Source: Pseudomonas palmensis
Lineage (GTDB): Bacteria; Pseudomonadota; Gammaproteobacteria; Pseudomonadales; Pseudomonadaceae
DNA: 64,000 nt
NCBI RefSeq assembly: GCF_017848315.1
Contig: NZ_JAFKEC010000008.1
Location: 80,477 to 144,476 of the forward strand
Direction: 5' to 3'
The notes under the pieces were generated by a model. That model had not been told where the DNA came from. It was given only the letters and a program-made list of their open reading frames with translations, and made no database searches. Within the stretch, counting starts at the first letter, position 1. Every line of letters begins with the position of its first letter. Shown here piece by piece: positions 25,424 through 35,852 of the stretch. The position numbers and the translations under genes are program-made.

Positions 25424-27532
25424 ATGAGCAAAAGCGTGCATCACCGTGCCTGTCATCTGTGCGAAGCCATCTGCGGCCTGACCCTGGAAGTGGCCCATGA
25501 GCCTGGGCAGGCGCCGCGCATCACGTCGATCAAGGGCGATGCGCTGGACACCTTCAGCCGTGGCCATATCTGTCCCAAGGCCGTTGCGTTGCAGGACATC
25601 CAGAACGATCCGGACCGCCTGCGTACTCCCATGCGCCGCATCGGCGAGCAATGGCAGGCCATCGGCTGGGACGAGGCGTTCGCGCTGGCCGCCCGGAAGC
25701 TCTGGGCCCTTCAGCAGCGTCATGGTCAGAACGCGGTGGCGGTGTACCAGGGCAACCCCAGCGTGCACAACTACGGCCTGATGACCCACAGCAACTATTT
25801 CCTGGGCCTGCTCAAGACGCGCAACCGCTTTTCCGCGACCTCGGTCGACCAGTTGCCGCAGCACCTGACCAGCTACCTGATGTACGGCCATGGCCTGCTG
25901 TTACCGATTGCGGACATCGACCATACCGACTTCATGCTGATTCTGGGCGGCAACCCCTTGGCTTCCAACGGCAGCATCATGACTGTGCCCGATGTCGAAA
26001 AGCGCCTCAAGGCCCTGCAGGCACGGGGCGGCAAGCTGGTGGTGGTCGACCCGCGGCGCAGCGAGACCGCGGCCATGGCCGACCAACACCTGTTCGTGCG
26101 CCCAGGCGCTGATGCGGCGCTGCTGTGCGGGCTGCTCAACACCCTGTTCGAGGAAGGCCTGAGCCGTACCACGCACCTGCCAGTGGCCGGGCTGGACGCG
26201 GTGCGCGAGGCAATCGCGCCGTTCACAGCCGAAGCCATGGGCCCGCGCTGTGGTATAGAGGCCGCGCAGATCCGCCAGTTGGCCCGCGACTTCGCCGCCG
26301 CCGACAAGGCCGTGTGCTATGGGCGCATGGGCATCTCGACCCAGGCTTTCGGCACCCTGTGCCATTGGCTGGTGCAGATGATCAACCTGGTCAGTGGCAA
26401 TCTGGATCGGGTCGGCGGCGCCTTGTGCACCCAGCCGGCAGTGGACCTGGTGGCCAGTACCAGCGGCGGGCATTTCAACGCCTGGCAGAGCCGTGTGTCG
26501 GGCCTGCCCGAGTACGCAGGCGAGCTGCCGGTGGCGGCACTGGCCGAAGAGATGCTGTGCGAGGGCGAAGGGCAGGTGCGTGCACTCGTCACCGTGGCCG
26601 GCAACCCGGTGCTCTCCACGCCCAATGGACGGCAGCTGGAGCAGGCGCTGCAAGGGCTGGAGTTCATGCTCAGCATCGACCTGTACATCAACGAGACCAC
26701 GCGCCATGCCGACCTGATCCTGCCGTCCACCTCGGCGCTGGAGAACGATCACTACGACACCACCTTCAACCTGCTGGCGGTGCGCAACGTCAGCCGCTTC
26801 AACCGGGCGATCCTGCCCAAGCCCGAAGGCGCGCTGCACGACTGGGAGATTTTCGTCGGCCTGGCCAAGGCCTTCGCGGCACTGGCCGACAAGCCGCTCA
26901 AACCGACCCTGACACCCGCGCAGATGATCGACCTGGGCTTGCGCGGCGGGCCCCATGGCCAGGGCAGCGCGTTCGACCTGTCGCTGCACACCCTCGAGCG
27001 CTATCCCCACGGTATCGACCTGGGGCCGTTGCAGCCCAACCTCGGTGCACGGCTGAAAACTGCCAGCCAGTGTGTCGAGGCCGCGCCCGCGGTGATCCTG
27101 GCCGACCTTCAGCGCTTCGCCGCGCAAGCTTTGCCCCACGCCACGCAACTGGTGCTGATCGGGCGTCGGCATGTGCGCAGCAACAACTCCTGGATGCACA
27201 ACTACCATCGCCTGGTGAAGGGCAAGCCGCGCCACCAGCTGCTGATGCACCCCGACGACCTGGCCGGCCGGCAGTTGCAGGACGGCCAGCGGGTGCGCGT
27301 CAGCTCGCGCGTGGGCAGCATCGAGGTGGAGGTGCTCGCCAGCACCGATATGATGCCCGGCGTGGTCAGCCTGCCACACGGCTTCGGCCATGGGCGGCCA
27401 GGCATGCGCCTGGGCATCGCTCAGGCGCAAGCAGGGGCCAGTGCCAACGATCTGACCGACGAGCGTCAGCGCGACGCGGTATCGGGCAATGCGGCGCTCA
27501 ACGGGGTGGTGGTAGAGGTGGTTGCGGCCTGA
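25424..27532 (+). CDS. Molybdopterin oxidoreductase family protein
   Basis: 702 residues of the DMSO reductase superfamily. An N-terminal [4Fe-4S] domain has C10-x2-C13-x3-C17 and a fourth cysteine in HICPKA at about residue 50. Molybdopterin-binding segments include QGNPSVHNYGLMTHSNYF, ILGGNPLASNGSI and VTVAGNPVLSTPNG, and the C-terminal dinucleotide-binding domain includes RRHVRSNNSWMHN. There is no twin-arginine signal, so it should be cytoplasmic. No electron-transfer subunit or cofactor gene is adjacent. The substrate is unknown; formate dehydrogenase or nitrate reductase labels would be guesses. Confidence 0.88.
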   Translation: MSKSVHHRACHLCEAICGLTLEVAHEPGQAPRITSIKGDALDTFSRGHICPKAVALQDIQNDPDRLRTPMRRIGEQWQAIGWDEAFALAARKLWALQQRHGQNAVAVYQGNPSVHNYGLMTHSNYFLGLLKTRNRFSATSVDQLPQHLTSYLMYGHGLLLPIADIDHTDFMLILGGNPLASNGSIMTVPDVEKRLKALQARGGKLVVVDPRRSETAAMADQHLFVRPGADAALLCGLLNTLFEEGLSRTTHLPVAGLDAVREAIAPFTAEAMGPRCGIEAAQIRQLARDFAAADKAVCYGRMGISTQAFGTLCHWLVQMINLVSGNLDRVGGALCTQPAVDLVASTSGGHFNAWQSRVSGLPEYAGELPVAALAEEMLCEGEGQVRALVTVAGNPVLSTPNGRQLEQALQGLEFMLSIDLYINETTRHADLILPSTSALENDHYDTTFNLLAVRNVSRFNRAILPKPEGALHDWEIFVGLAKAFAALADKPLKPTLTPAQMIDLGLRGGPHGQGSAFDLSLHTLERYPHGIDLGPLQPNLGARLKTASQCVEAAPAVILADLQRFAAQALPHATQLVLIGRRHVRSNNSWMHNYHRLVKGKPRHQLLMHPDDLAGRQLQDGQRVRVSSRVGSIEVEVLASTDMMPGVVSLPHGFGHGRPGMRLGIAQAQAGASANDLTDERQRDAVSGNAALNGVVVEVVAA

Positions 27533-27542
27533 TATCGGCAAG

Positions 27543-27565
27543 GCCGAGCGTCACGCTCGGCTTTC
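27543..27565 (+). terminator. Terminator-like hairpin after the oxidoreductase
   Basis: GCCGAGCG and CGCTCGGC (8-bp stem, 3-nt loop) followed by TTT, 10 bp after the oxidoreductase stop. Confidence 0.6.
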
Positions 27566-27624
27566 CGATACAATGCGTCACCGTGCCGACAACCAGGTCG
27601 GAAAGTTCAGCCGCGAGGTGCTTC

Positions 27625-27960
27625 ATGGATATTATCGAAACAATCAAAGAGCAGATTGCCAACAATACCATTCTGCTTTACATGAAAGGCTCGCCGAATG
27701 CCCCGCAGTGCGGCTTTTCGGCCAAGGCGGCGCAAGCCGTGATGGGTTGTGGCGAGAAGTTCGCTTACGTGGATATCCTGCAGAACCCGGAAATCCGCGC
27801 CAACCTGCCCAAGTACGCCAACTGGCCGACCTTCCCGCAACTGTGGGTGGGCGGTGAGCTGGTCGGCGGCAGCGATATCATGGCCGAGATGTTTGCCAAC
27901 GGCGAGCTGCAGACCCTGATCAAGGACGCCGCTGCCAAGGCCGAGGCGGCCAAGGCCTGA
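27625..27960 (+). CDS. grxD: Monothiol glutaredoxin GrxD
   Basis: 111 residues with the monothiol active site CGFS and the NWPTFPQLWVGGELVGGSDI glutathione-binding region. Grx4-type proteins carry and transfer [2Fe-2S] clusters with BolA partners. The ATG at 27625 follows GAGGTG, and MDIIETIKEQI is the usual N-terminus. A strong terminator follows at 27980-28004. Confidence 0.96.
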   Translation: MDIIETIKEQIANNTILLYMKGSPNAPQCGFSAKAAQAVMGCGEKFAYVDILQNPEIRANLPKYANWPTFPQLWVGGELVGGSDIMAEMFANGELQTLIKDAAAKAEAAKA

Positions 27961-27979
27961 ATCCGGTTCTGCACTGAAG

Positions 27980-28004
27980 AGCCCCGCATCTGCGGGGCTT
28001 TTTT
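27980..28004 (+). terminator. Rho-independent terminator of grxD
   Basis: AGCCCCGC and GCGGGGCT stem, 4-nt loop, then a run of six T. Confidence 0.9.
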
Positions 28005-28050
28005 GTGCCTGCCTGGGCCCGGTGGCCGGCAAGGCCGGTTACCCCAGGCG

Positions 28051-28078
28051 AAAAAAAGCCCCGTACAGGCGGGGCTTT
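28051..28078 (-). terminator. Rho-independent terminator of bfr
   Basis: Read on the minus strand, AAAGCCCCGCC..GGGGCTTTTTTT forms a GC stem followed by seven T, 22 bp past the bfr stop. Confidence 0.9.
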
Positions 28079-28100
28079 GGTTGCAGCCGGTTGGGCGTGA

Positions 28101-28571
28101 TTACTCGCCCATCTGCGACTGCAGGTAGTTTTCCAGGCTGACCTTGTCGATCAGGCTCAACTGGGTTTCCAGCCAGTCGATATGCTCTTCCTCGGCCTCG
28201 AGGATGTCTTCGAGCAGTTCGCGGCTGCCGAAGTCGCCCACGGTCTCGCAATGCGCAATCGCCGCCTTCAGGTCGATCAGGCCTTTCTGCTCCAGGCGCA
28301 GGTCGCACTCGAGCATTTCCTTGGTGTGTTCGCCAATCAGCAGCTTGCCCAGGTCCTGGACGTTGGGAATACCTTCGAGAAACAGGATGCGCTTGATCAG
28401 TTTGTCAGCGTGTTTCATCTCGTCGATGGATTCTTTGTATTCGTGCTTGCCGAGCTTTTCCAGACCCCAGTCTTCGTACATGCGCGCATGCAGGAAGTAT
28501 TGGTTGATTGCGACCAGCTCGTTTCCGAGGATCTTGTTGAGATGCTGGATGACGCTAACGTCGCCTTTCAT
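28101..28571 (-). CDS. bfr: Bacterioferritin (BfrB type)
   Basis: 156 residues, four-helix-bundle ferritin. E18 in [10 protein letters not shown], the [13 protein letters not shown] segment with haem-ligand M52, H54, and EEEHIDWLE supply the ferroxidase residues and haem axial ligand. The 24-mer stores iron as a mineral core and is close to P. aeruginosa BfrB. Its reductant partner Bfd is encoded just upstream on the same strand, but a terminator between them means bfr has its own promoter in the AT-rich 28572-28730 stretch. Confidence 0.95.
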   Translation of the reverse strand: MKGDVSVIQHLNKILGNELVAINQYFLHARMYEDWGLEKLGKHEYKESIDEMKHADKLIKRILFLEGIPNVQDLGKLLIGEHTKEMLECDLRLEQKGLIDLKAAIAHCETVGDFGSRELLEDILEAEEEHIDWLETQLSLIDKVSLENYLQSQMGE

Positions 28572-28730
28572 GATGGGGTCCTGCCCTGCGTAAGTGTGTC
28601 GATAAGCACGAGTCTGAGCCCGACAACTTCCAGTGTCAAACCTAAGTTATTGAATAATAAATGAAAATTAATCGGAATAAGAATGTTTGTGTTCCGCGTT
28701 TTAAGCCTAACTACTTGAATTGCAGGCATA

Positions 28731-28755
28731 AAAAAACCGGACACGAGGTCCGGTT
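28731..28755 (-). terminator. Rho-independent terminator of bfd
   Basis: AACCGGAC and GTCCGGTT pair with a 5-nt loop; on the minus strand the stem is followed by six T. It separates bfd from bfr. Confidence 0.9.
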
Positions 28756-28772
28756 CTTCAAATTCGCTGTTT

Positions 28773-28991
28773 TCAGGCTGCGGTAAATTCTACCGGATAA
28801 GGCAGGGCGGCCTGGCTGACCTGCAGTTTGGTCAGGGTTTCACGTACCACTTCCTTGGCCAGGCAGGCACATTTGCCGCACTGGGTGCCCACGTTGGTGG
28901 CGGCACGGACTTCCTTGTAGCTGCAGCATCCTTCGTAAATCGCATCGCGGATCTGTCCGTCGGTAACACCAACACAAAGACACACATACAT
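28773..28991 (-). CDS. bfd: Bacterioferritin-associated ferredoxin Bfd
   Basis: 72 residues from the ATG at 28991 (the frame is open 22 codons further through the promoter). It has the BFD [2Fe-2S] ligands C4, C6, C38 and C41 in YVCLCVGVTDGQI and GTQCGKCACLAK. Bfd docks on bacterioferritin and reduces the mineral core so that iron can leave. A Fur-like sequence lies upstream, consistent with induction in iron starvation. It is divergent from the peroxiredoxin gene. Confidence 0.95.
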   Translation of the reverse strand: MYVCLCVGVTDGQIRDAIYEGCCSYKEVRAATNVGTQCGKCACLAKEVVRETLTKLQVSQAALPYPVEFTAA

Positions 28992-29030
28992 AAGGGAGAC
29001 CATCGCTGGTAAAGGCTTGATGTCGGGGAG

Positions 29031-29053
29031 CTTAATGCTAATGAGAATGCTTG
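29031..29053 (-). promoter_or_regulatory. Possible Fur box upstream of bfd
   Basis: TAATGCTAATGAGAATGCTT resembles three overlapping NATNAT-type Fur hexamers, centred about 50 bp before bfd. The match is imperfect, and the assignment rests partly on bfd being Fur-controlled in related species. Confidence 0.5.
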
Positions 29054-29227
29054 TCAAAGTACCTTGTGCAGAGGCCAGTTCCAGAGCGACCGGCGGTCAG
29101 TCTGGCAGTGGGCTGGCATTCGCTCGGCGCACGGCGTCGGTCGGTGTATGATGGGCAGTTCTTGTGTCATGCCAGCGGACCTGCGGGTCGGCTGCGCAAA
29201 CCATTCAATACCATCAGGAGATATCGA

Positions 29228-29830
29228 ATGAGCGTGCTCGTAGGCAAAAACGCCCCGGACTTCACCGTACCTGCAGTACTGGGCAACGGCGAGATCGTCG
29301 ACAGCTTCAACCTGGCTTCGGCTATCAAGGGCAAGTACGGCCTGGTGTTCTTCTACCCACTGGACTTCACCTTCGTCTGCCCGTCCGAGCTGATCGCCCT
29401 GGATCACCGCATGGACGACTTCAAGGCGCGCAACGTTGAAGTGATCGCCGTTTCGATCGACTCGCACTTCACCCACAACGCCTGGCGCAACACCCCGATC
29501 AACGCCGGCGGTATCGGCCCGGTCAAATACATCATGGCTGCCGACCTCAAGCACGAAATCGCCCAGGCCTACGACGTCGAGTCCGAAGGCGGCGTGGCCT
29601 TCCGTGGCGCGTTCCTGATCGACGACAAGGGTGTTGTCCGTTCGCAGATCGTCAACGACCTGCCGCTGGGCCGCAACATGGAAGAGCTGATCCGTCTGGT
29701 CGACGCGCTGCAATTCCACGAAGAGCACGGCGAAGTCTGCCCTGCCAACTGGAAAAAAGGCGACAAGGGCATGACCGCTTCGCCAGAAGGCGTTGCTGCC
29801 TACCTGAGCGAGAATGCTGGCAAGCTGTAA
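29228..29830 (+). CDS. Peroxiredoxin (AhpC/Prx1 type, 2-Cys)
   Basis: 200 residues. Peroxidatic C51 sits in the PLDFTFVCPSE motif and a resolving cysteine in HGEVCPANW near residue 170, the pattern of typical 2-Cys peroxiredoxins. It reduces hydrogen peroxide and organic peroxides with thioredoxin or AhpF as donor. The ATG at 29228 follows AGGAG by 7 nt; the frame upstream has no support. It is next to bfd and bfr, so iron release and peroxide defence genes are grouped. Confidence 0.95.
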   Translation: MSVLVGKNAPDFTVPAVLGNGEIVDSFNLASAIKGKYGLVFFYPLDFTFVCPSELIALDHRMDDFKARNVEVIAVSIDSHFTHNAWRNTPINAGGIGPVKYIMAADLKHEIAQAYDVESEGGVAFRGAFLIDDKGVVRSQIVNDLPLGRNMEELIRLVDALQFHEEHGEVCPANWKKGDKGMTASPEGVAAYLSENAGKL

Positions 29831-29842
29831 GCGCCACGCATG

Positions 29843-29872
29843 AAAAAACCGGCCCTGGTGGCCGGTTTTTTT
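29843..29872. terminator. Bidirectional terminator, peroxiredoxin and rnt
   Basis: AAAAAACCGGCC and GGCCGGTTTTTTT: 8-bp core stem, T-run on both strands, between the convergent peroxiredoxin and rnt genes. A single REP-like unit, CGCCAGCAAGGCTGGTTCC, follows at 29882-29900. Confidence 0.9.
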
Positions 29873-29940
29873 ATGCCTGTTCGCCAGCAAGGCTGGTTCC
29901 TGCGTCGCGTAGCGTCTGCAGGCGCCGGTCGGCGAAGCGG

Positions 29941-30609
29941 TCAGTCGCGAAAGTCCTGCCAGCCGCCCATTTCCTTCCAGCGATTGACGATGCCGCAGAA
30001 CAGCTCGGCCGTCTTCTCGGTGTCGTAGCGCGCCGAGTGTGCCTCCCGCCCGTCAAAGTCGATGTCGGCACTCTGGCAGGCCCGCGCCAGCACGGTCTGA
30101 CCATAGGCCAGGCCAGCCAGGGTGGCGGTGTCGAAGCTGGAGAACGGGTGGAAGGGGTTGCGCTTCATGTCGTGGCGCGCCACGGCCGCGTTGAGGAAGC
30201 CTAGGTCGAAACTGCTGTTGTGCCCCACCAGGATCGCGCGCTTGCAGCCATTGGCCTTGAGGGCCTTGCGCACGCCGCGGAAGATGTCGGTCAGCGCCGA
30301 CTCTTCGCTGACCGCCATGCGCAGCGGGTGATCGAGCTTGATGCCGGTGAAGTCCAGGGCCGCCTGTTCGATATTGGCGCCCTCGAAGGGTTCGACGCGG
30401 AAGAAATAGGTGTGCTCCGGGAACAGAAAGCCCTTTTCGTCCATGCCGATGGTGACTGCGGCTATTTCCAGCAGTGCATCGGTGGCGCAGTTGAAACCAC
30501 CGGTTTCAACATCCACCACCACCGGCAGGTAGCCGCGAAAGCGCTCTGCCATCGGATGGCGCGAACCGCCGCCTTGACCTTCCTGGTCGTCTTCGTAATC
30601 GTCGCTCAC
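29941..30609 (-). CDS. rnt: Ribonuclease T
   Basis: 222 residues of the DEDDh exonuclease family: Exo [10 protein letters not shown], Exo [16 protein letters not shown], Exo [17 protein letters not shown]. RNase T trims tRNA 3' ends (CCA turnover) and matures 5S and 23S rRNA. A charged N-terminal leader of about 20 residues precedes the usual [11 protein letters not shown]. It overlaps pyrC by 4 bp. Confidence 0.96.
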   Translation of the reverse strand: MSDDYEDDQEGQGGGSRHPMAERFRGYLPVVVDVETGGFNCATDALLEIAAVTIGMDEKGFLFPEHTYFFRVEPFEGANIEQAALDFTGIKLDHPLRMAVSEESALTDIFRGVRKALKANGCKRAILVGHNSSFDLGFLNAAVARHDMKRNPFHPFSSFDTATLAGLAYGQTVLARACQSADIDFDGREAHSARYDTEKTAELFCGIVNRWKEMGGWQDFRD

Positions 30610-31652
30610 ACAGTCTCCTCCAGCAGGCGCCAGCGCAGTTGCTCACCGGCGCGCAGCGGGATGACAGTCTGCTCGCCGAACGGCAGGCTGCCTGGGGCGG
30701 TCCAGCTTTCGCGGACCAGGGTAATGTGGTCGGTGTTCGCCGGCAGGCCGTAGAACGCCGGGCCATGCAGGCTGGCGAAACCTTCCAGCTTGTCCAGCGC
30801 GTTGCGCTGTTCGAACGCCTCGGCGTACAGCTCGATGGCGGCGAACGCGGTGTAGCAGCCGGCACAGCCGCAGGCGGCTTCCTTGGCATGCTGGGCGTGG
30901 GGCGCCGAATCGGTGCCGAGGAAGAACTTGCTGCTGCCGCTGGTGGCTGCGTCGAGCAGAGCCACCTGGTGGGTGTTGCGCTTGAGGATCGGCAGGCAGT
31001 AGAAGTGCGGGCGAATACCGCCCACCAGCATGTGGTTGCGGTTGTACAGCAGGTGCTGGGCGGTGATGGTCGCGCCGACGTTGGCCGGGGCCTCGTTGAC
31101 GAACTGCACGGCTTCGGCAGTGGTGATGTGCTCGAACACCACTTTGAGCGTGGGGAAGCGTTCGACCACACGGCGCAGATGCTCGTCGATGAACAGCTTC
31201 TCGCGATCGAACACGTCGATCTCGGGGCGGGTCACTTCGCCGTGCACCAGAAGCGGCATGCCCACTTCGGCCATGGCTTCGAGCACCGGGAAAATCTTGT
31301 CGACGCTGGTCACGCCGGAGTCCGAGTTGGTGGTCGCGCCGGCCGGGTACATCTTGGCGGCATGCACGAATCCGCTGGCCTTGGCCGCGCGAATGTCCTC
31401 GGGCTGGGTGCGGTCGGTGAGGTACAGCACCATCAGCGGTTCGAAGCGGCTGCCGGCAGGGCGGGCGGCCAGGATGCGCTGGCGATAGGCGTCGGCTTCG
31501 GCAGTGTTGCGTACCGGCGGTACCAGGTTGGGCATGATGATGGCGCGGGCAAAGGTGCGCGCCACGTCGCCGACGGTATGGGGCAATACAGCGCCATCGC
31601 GAAGATGGATGTGCCAGTCGTCGGGACGCAGGAGGGTCAGGCGGTCGGACAT
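30606..31652 (-). CDS. pyrC: Dihydroorotase PyrC (class II)
   Basis: 348 residues. The zinc site includes DWHIHLRDG, the carboxylated lysine region [25 protein letters not shown] and LGTDSAPH. It catalyses ring closure of carbamoyl aspartate to dihydroorotate in pyrimidine synthesis. The sequence type is the E. coli-like class II enzyme. It precedes rnt in one transcript and is divergent from motY. Confidence 0.97.
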   Translation of the reverse strand: MSDRLTLLRPDDWHIHLRDGAVLPHTVGDVARTFARAIIMPNLVPPVRNTAEADAYRQRILAARPAGSRFEPLMVLYLTDRTQPEDIRAAKASGFVHAAKMYPAGATTNSDSGVTSVDKIFPVLEAMAEVGMPLLVHGEVTRPEIDVFDREKLFIDEHLRRVVERFPTLKVVFEHITTAEAVQFVNEAPANVGATITAQHLLYNRNHMLVGGIRPHFYCLPILKRNTHQVALLDAATSGSSKFFLGTDSAPHAQHAKEAACGCAGCYTAFAAIELYAEAFEQRNALDKLEGFASLHGPAFYGLPANTDHITLVRESWTAPGSLPFGEQTVIPLRAGEQLRWRLLEETV

Positions 31653-31783
31653 TGGGGATTCCAGGCGGTTCGAACTCCCGGTGAATGCTACCGGAAAAGC
31701 CCGATCCGAGCACTCGCTATCAAGTTTTGCGCAGGGCGTCCGATAGCTTGCAGGTATGCCGTAAGAAATTTGTGGAGCCGCCC

Positions 31784-32752
31784 GTGCGCCAGCGTTACCT
31801 AGCCCTGCTCAGTATGTTTGCCAGCCTGCCGGCCGTGGCACTCACCTTCCAGACTCGCGTGGAGAACGTCGAGTGGAAGGTCGAGGGCGATCAGTTCGAA
31901 TGCCGGCTGATCCAGCCGATCGCCGATTTCGGCAGCGGCGAGTTCGTGCGCCGCGCGGGCGAGCAGGCCACCTTCCAGCTTCGCTCCACCAGCAATGTGC
32001 TGGGCGCCGGCTCCGCGACCCTGCTGGCCGCCGCCGCACCGTGGCAGCCTGGGCGTGGCGACATCAACCTGGGCGCGGTGCGCATGGCGCGCAGCGGCGT
32101 GCTGTTCAACAGCTCCCAGGGCCAGGCCAGCCGGCTCATCAATGGCCTGCTGGACGGGCGCAGCACCGTGGTGCGCAACTACACCGGCGAAGCCGGGCGC
32201 AGCATGGAAGTGCGCGTGCTGCCGGTGAAGTTCAACCGTGCCTACGGTGACTACCAGGCCTGTGCGGCCAAGCTGCTGCCGATGAACTATGACCAGGTGC
32301 GCCAGGCACGCGTGGGCTTTCCGGGCGGAGGTATCGATCTGGATGCCGATGCACGTGCCCGCCTGGACGTGATCATCGACTTCCTCAAGGCCGACCCCAC
32401 GGTCAACCACATCGAGCTCGATGGCCACTCCGACAACAGCGGCAACCGCCTGACCAACCGTGACCTCTCGCGTCGCCGCGCCCTGGCGGTGCAGGACTAC
32501 CTCAAGGCCCATGGCATCCCCGAAGAGCAGATCACCGTGCGCTTTCATGGCGAGCGCTATCCGCTGGCGGCCAATACCAATGCCGCCAATCGGGCACGCA
32601 ACCGCCGGGTGAACATCCAGCTCGACCGCGTCACCCCGGTCGAGAAGCCCGCAGAGGTTGCCCCGCACAAGCCTGCCGAACCGGCAGCGACCCCGCCTGC
32701 GCCGGCACCCACACAGACGCCGGCCGCCCAGGCAGGCAAACCCGCCGCCTGA
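31784..32752 (+). CDS. motY: Flagellar stator-ring protein MotY
   Basis: 322 residues from a GTG at 31784 (GGAG 6 nt upstream). An N-terminal signal sequence ([16 protein letters not shown]) is followed by the MotY N-terminal domain and a C-terminal OmpA-like peptidoglycan-binding domain ([30 protein letters not shown]), then a 45-residue Pro/Ala-rich tail. MotY forms the T-ring that anchors MotAB and MotCD stators. The same pyrC-motY-argG neighbourhood exists in P. aeruginosa, far from the flagellar clusters. Confidence 0.9.
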   Translation: MRQRYLALLSMFASLPAVALTFQTRVENVEWKVEGDQFECRLIQPIADFGSGEFVRRAGEQATFQLRSTSNVLGAGSATLLAAAAPWQPGRGDINLGAVRMARSGVLFNSSQGQASRLINGLLDGRSTVVRNYTGEAGRSMEVRVLPVKFNRAYGDYQACAAKLLPMNYDQVRQARVGFPGGGIDLDADARARLDVIIDFLKADPTVNHIELDGHSDNSGNRLTNRDLSRRRALAVQDYLKAHGIPEEQITVRFHGERYPLAANTNAANRARNRRVNIQLDRVTPVEKPAEVAPHKPAEPAATPPAPAPTQTPAAQAGKPAA

Positions 32753-32770
32753 TTCGACGGTGCGACCGCC

Positions 32771-32828
32771 GGTCGCGCCGACGACAATTTCTGTCGCTTT
32801 GTCGTCACAAGCTGTCGCCCCACTGTAA
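32771..32828 (+). promoter_or_regulatory. Tandem ArgR-type half-sites upstream of argG
   Basis: Three half-sites recur with 21-bp periodicity: GGTCGC (32771), TGTCGC (32792) and TGTCGC-CCCACTGT-AA (32813-32828); the last is a perfect TGTCGC-N8-AA. They lie 60-115 bp upstream of argG, the same layout and spacing as at argF. Confidence 0.6.
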
Positions 32829-32886
32829 ATTCTGCGGTAAGGCCGGTAGAATCACCGGCTTTCCGTACAACCCGTGGAGTGATGGC

Positions 32887-34104
<1,218 letters not shown>

Positions 34105-34123
34105 GGGGCGCTTGAACGAAAGG

Positions 34124-34149
34124 AACCCGGCCTGAGGCCGGGTTTTTTT
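34124..34149 (+). terminator. Rho-independent terminator of argG
   Basis: AACCCGGCC and GGCCGGGTT, 3-nt loop, then a T-run. It also lies just after the 3' end of the convergent unknown gene. Confidence 0.92.
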
Positions 34150-34155
34150 ATGCCT

Positions 34156-34683
34156 TCATTGCGGTGGCTCGGCGCCCAGGGCATGGGTGGTCAGTGTGGT
34201 CTGCGTGCCGGTTTCAAGGTTGTGGATGACCAGCGTGCCTAGCCTGGGCTGTTGCGTGATGGCCTGAGTGACAAGGTATTCGATCAGCGATGTGCTGTGT
34301 GCACCGGAAATGACGATGGTCGAGATAGCGGGTGCCATGGCGTCGCAACCCAGGGGTGGGGCTTGTGTGGTCAATTGTGCAAAGGCAGAACGGGCAGGCG
34401 GCAGGTGACTTTCACGTTGTTCTGAAGTTGGCCAGTCTTTGGGTTCATCCTGAACTTCAGGCGTGTCCTCGTTGTACTCCGGGCAATACAGCGTCTTGCT
34501 GTTGAAGTTGAGCGTCAAGAAAAACAGGATTGTCAGAAAGGGTGGAAAGCCCACCAGAAACCACGTGTAGATACCCTGGCTGTCTTCGCCAAGAAAGGGC
34601 AGTGAGGCCAACGCAGAGGCTTCGATGATACCCGCGAAAATAGCAATGATCGTCAGTGGGCTTTTCGGTTCGACGTTGCTCAT
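34156..34683 (-). CDS. Hypothetical protein with two TM helices
   Basis: 175 residues from the ATG at 34683 (AGG 7 nt upstream); the frame also opens at 34758. I do not recognise the family. Residues about 9-29 (LTIIAIFAGIIEASALASLPF) and 38-58 (YTWFLVGFPPFLTILFFLTL) are hydrophobic, giving a membrane hairpin at the N-terminus. A charged, Pro/Glu-rich linker and a soluble C-terminal part of about 60 residues rich in Thr, Ile and Leu follow. Base composition is close to 50% GC, well below the neighbours, suggesting later acquisition. It is divergent from the orphan response regulator. Confidence 0.65.
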   Translation of the reverse strand: MSNVEPKSPLTIIAIFAGIIEASALASLPFLGEDSQGIYTWFLVGFPPFLTILFFLTLNFNSKTLYCPEYNEDTPEVQDEPKDWPTSEQRESHLPPARSAFAQLTTQAPPLGCDAMAPAISTIVISGAHSTSLIEYLVTQAITQQPRLGTLVIHNLETGTQTTLTTHALGAEPPQ

Positions 34684-35150
34684 GTACGTGCCTGCTGCTC
34701 GGCGTGAGCGCTGTTTCGTGGGCGCAAGGGTCAGGGTTCGCATTGTTTTTGGAACCACTATGCGGCCTGGGTACTTCGGTGTTCAGGGGGTTATGGATCG
34801 TCCTCAGGAAATACTTCGGTGCAACTTCGACGCGATAAAACGCCGTGACAGGATTGATACCCGGGTTAGTCAAATATCACGGATATTTCCTGCGTGCGGG
34901 CGAGCGTTGTCATATGGAACGTGGCGAGAGTGCGGTGTTAGTGTTTGTTCGCACTGCATGCACGCCTCGAACGACGCAATGATTGTTTCTGCTTAACGCC
35001 TGCTATCAGGAAGTTTTGTAGGAATAATCTTCTATTTAGGTAGGTCTGGTCTTGTCGTGCAACTGTCAAGGAAGCTGCAATGCACTATGCCGGTTGACTA
35101 GGCTATTGTGCGGGCTCAAAAAATCGAACAGCGAAAATTGGATTTTGCCC
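34684..35150. other. 467-bp AT-richer gap between divergent genes
   Basis: No gene, hairpin terminator or REP element was recognised here. Composition is clearly more AT-rich than the rest of the window, with several TTTCTG/TTAACG-type tracts. It must hold the promoters of both the unknown membrane protein and the response regulator. Confidence 0.5.
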
Positions 35151-35777
35151 ATGAATAAAGTGCTGATCGTGGATGATCATCCGGTCATTCGCCTGGCTGT
35201 ACGCATGCTGATGGAGCGGCATGGCTATGAAGTTGTCGCAGAGACCGACAACGGAGTGGACGCGCTGCAGCTGGTCAAGAAACACCTGCCCGATATCGTG
35301 ATACTGGATATCGGCATGCCCAAGCTCGATGGGCTGGAGGTCATCGCAAGGTTGACCTCCAATGACGTGAACATAAAGGTACTGGTGCTGACCTCACAGG
35401 CACCTGGGCATTTTTCGATGCGGTGCATGCAGGCGGGCGCCGCGGGTTATGTCTGCAAGCAGCAGGACCTTACCGAGCTGCTCAGCGCCATCAAGGCGGT
35501 CCTCTCCGGTTACAGCTACTTCCCCAACCAGGCCCTGCACTCGGTGCGTTCGAACCTTGGCGGTTCCAGCGAAGCGGATATGGTCGAACGTCTGTCGGGG
35601 CGGGAGATGATGGTGCTGCAGCAACTGGCACGCGGCAAGACCAACAAGGAGATTGCCGACGGCATGTTTCTGAGCAACAAGACGGTGAGTACCTACAAGA
35701 CGCGCCTGTTGCTCAAGCTCAATGCGCGCTCCCTGGTGGACCTTATCGAACTGGCCCAGCGTAACGGCCTGGTGTGA
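35151..35777 (+). CDS. Orphan NarL/LuxR-type response regulator
   Basis: 208 residues from the ATG at 35151 (MNKVLIVDDHPVIRLAVRM); the frame upstream encodes a Cys-rich stretch with no ribosome-binding site. The receiver domain has DD at 8-9, D53 in LDIGMP, T and K in VLTSQ and GYVCKQ. The C-terminal LuxR helix-turn-helix reads SGREMMVLQQLARGKTNKEI. It resembles the EvgA/ErdR type of Pseudomonas regulators. No histidine kinase is adjacent, so its input is unknown. Confidence 0.88.
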   Translation: MNKVLIVDDHPVIRLAVRMLMERHGYEVVAETDNGVDALQLVKKHLPDIVILDIGMPKLDGLEVIARLTSNDVNIKVLVLTSQAPGHFSMRCMQAGAAGYVCKQQDLTELLSAIKAVLSGYSYFPNQALHSVRSNLGGSSEADMVERLSGREMMVLQQLARGKTNKEIADGMFLSNKTVSTYKTRLLLKLNARSLVDLIELAQRNGLV

Positions 35778-35852
35778 ACCAGACCTTGCCAGGGCGACTG
35801 CCTGGCCCCTGCATGCGCTAGAGACGGCCCGCCCGCGACCTGAAGTGGGCCG

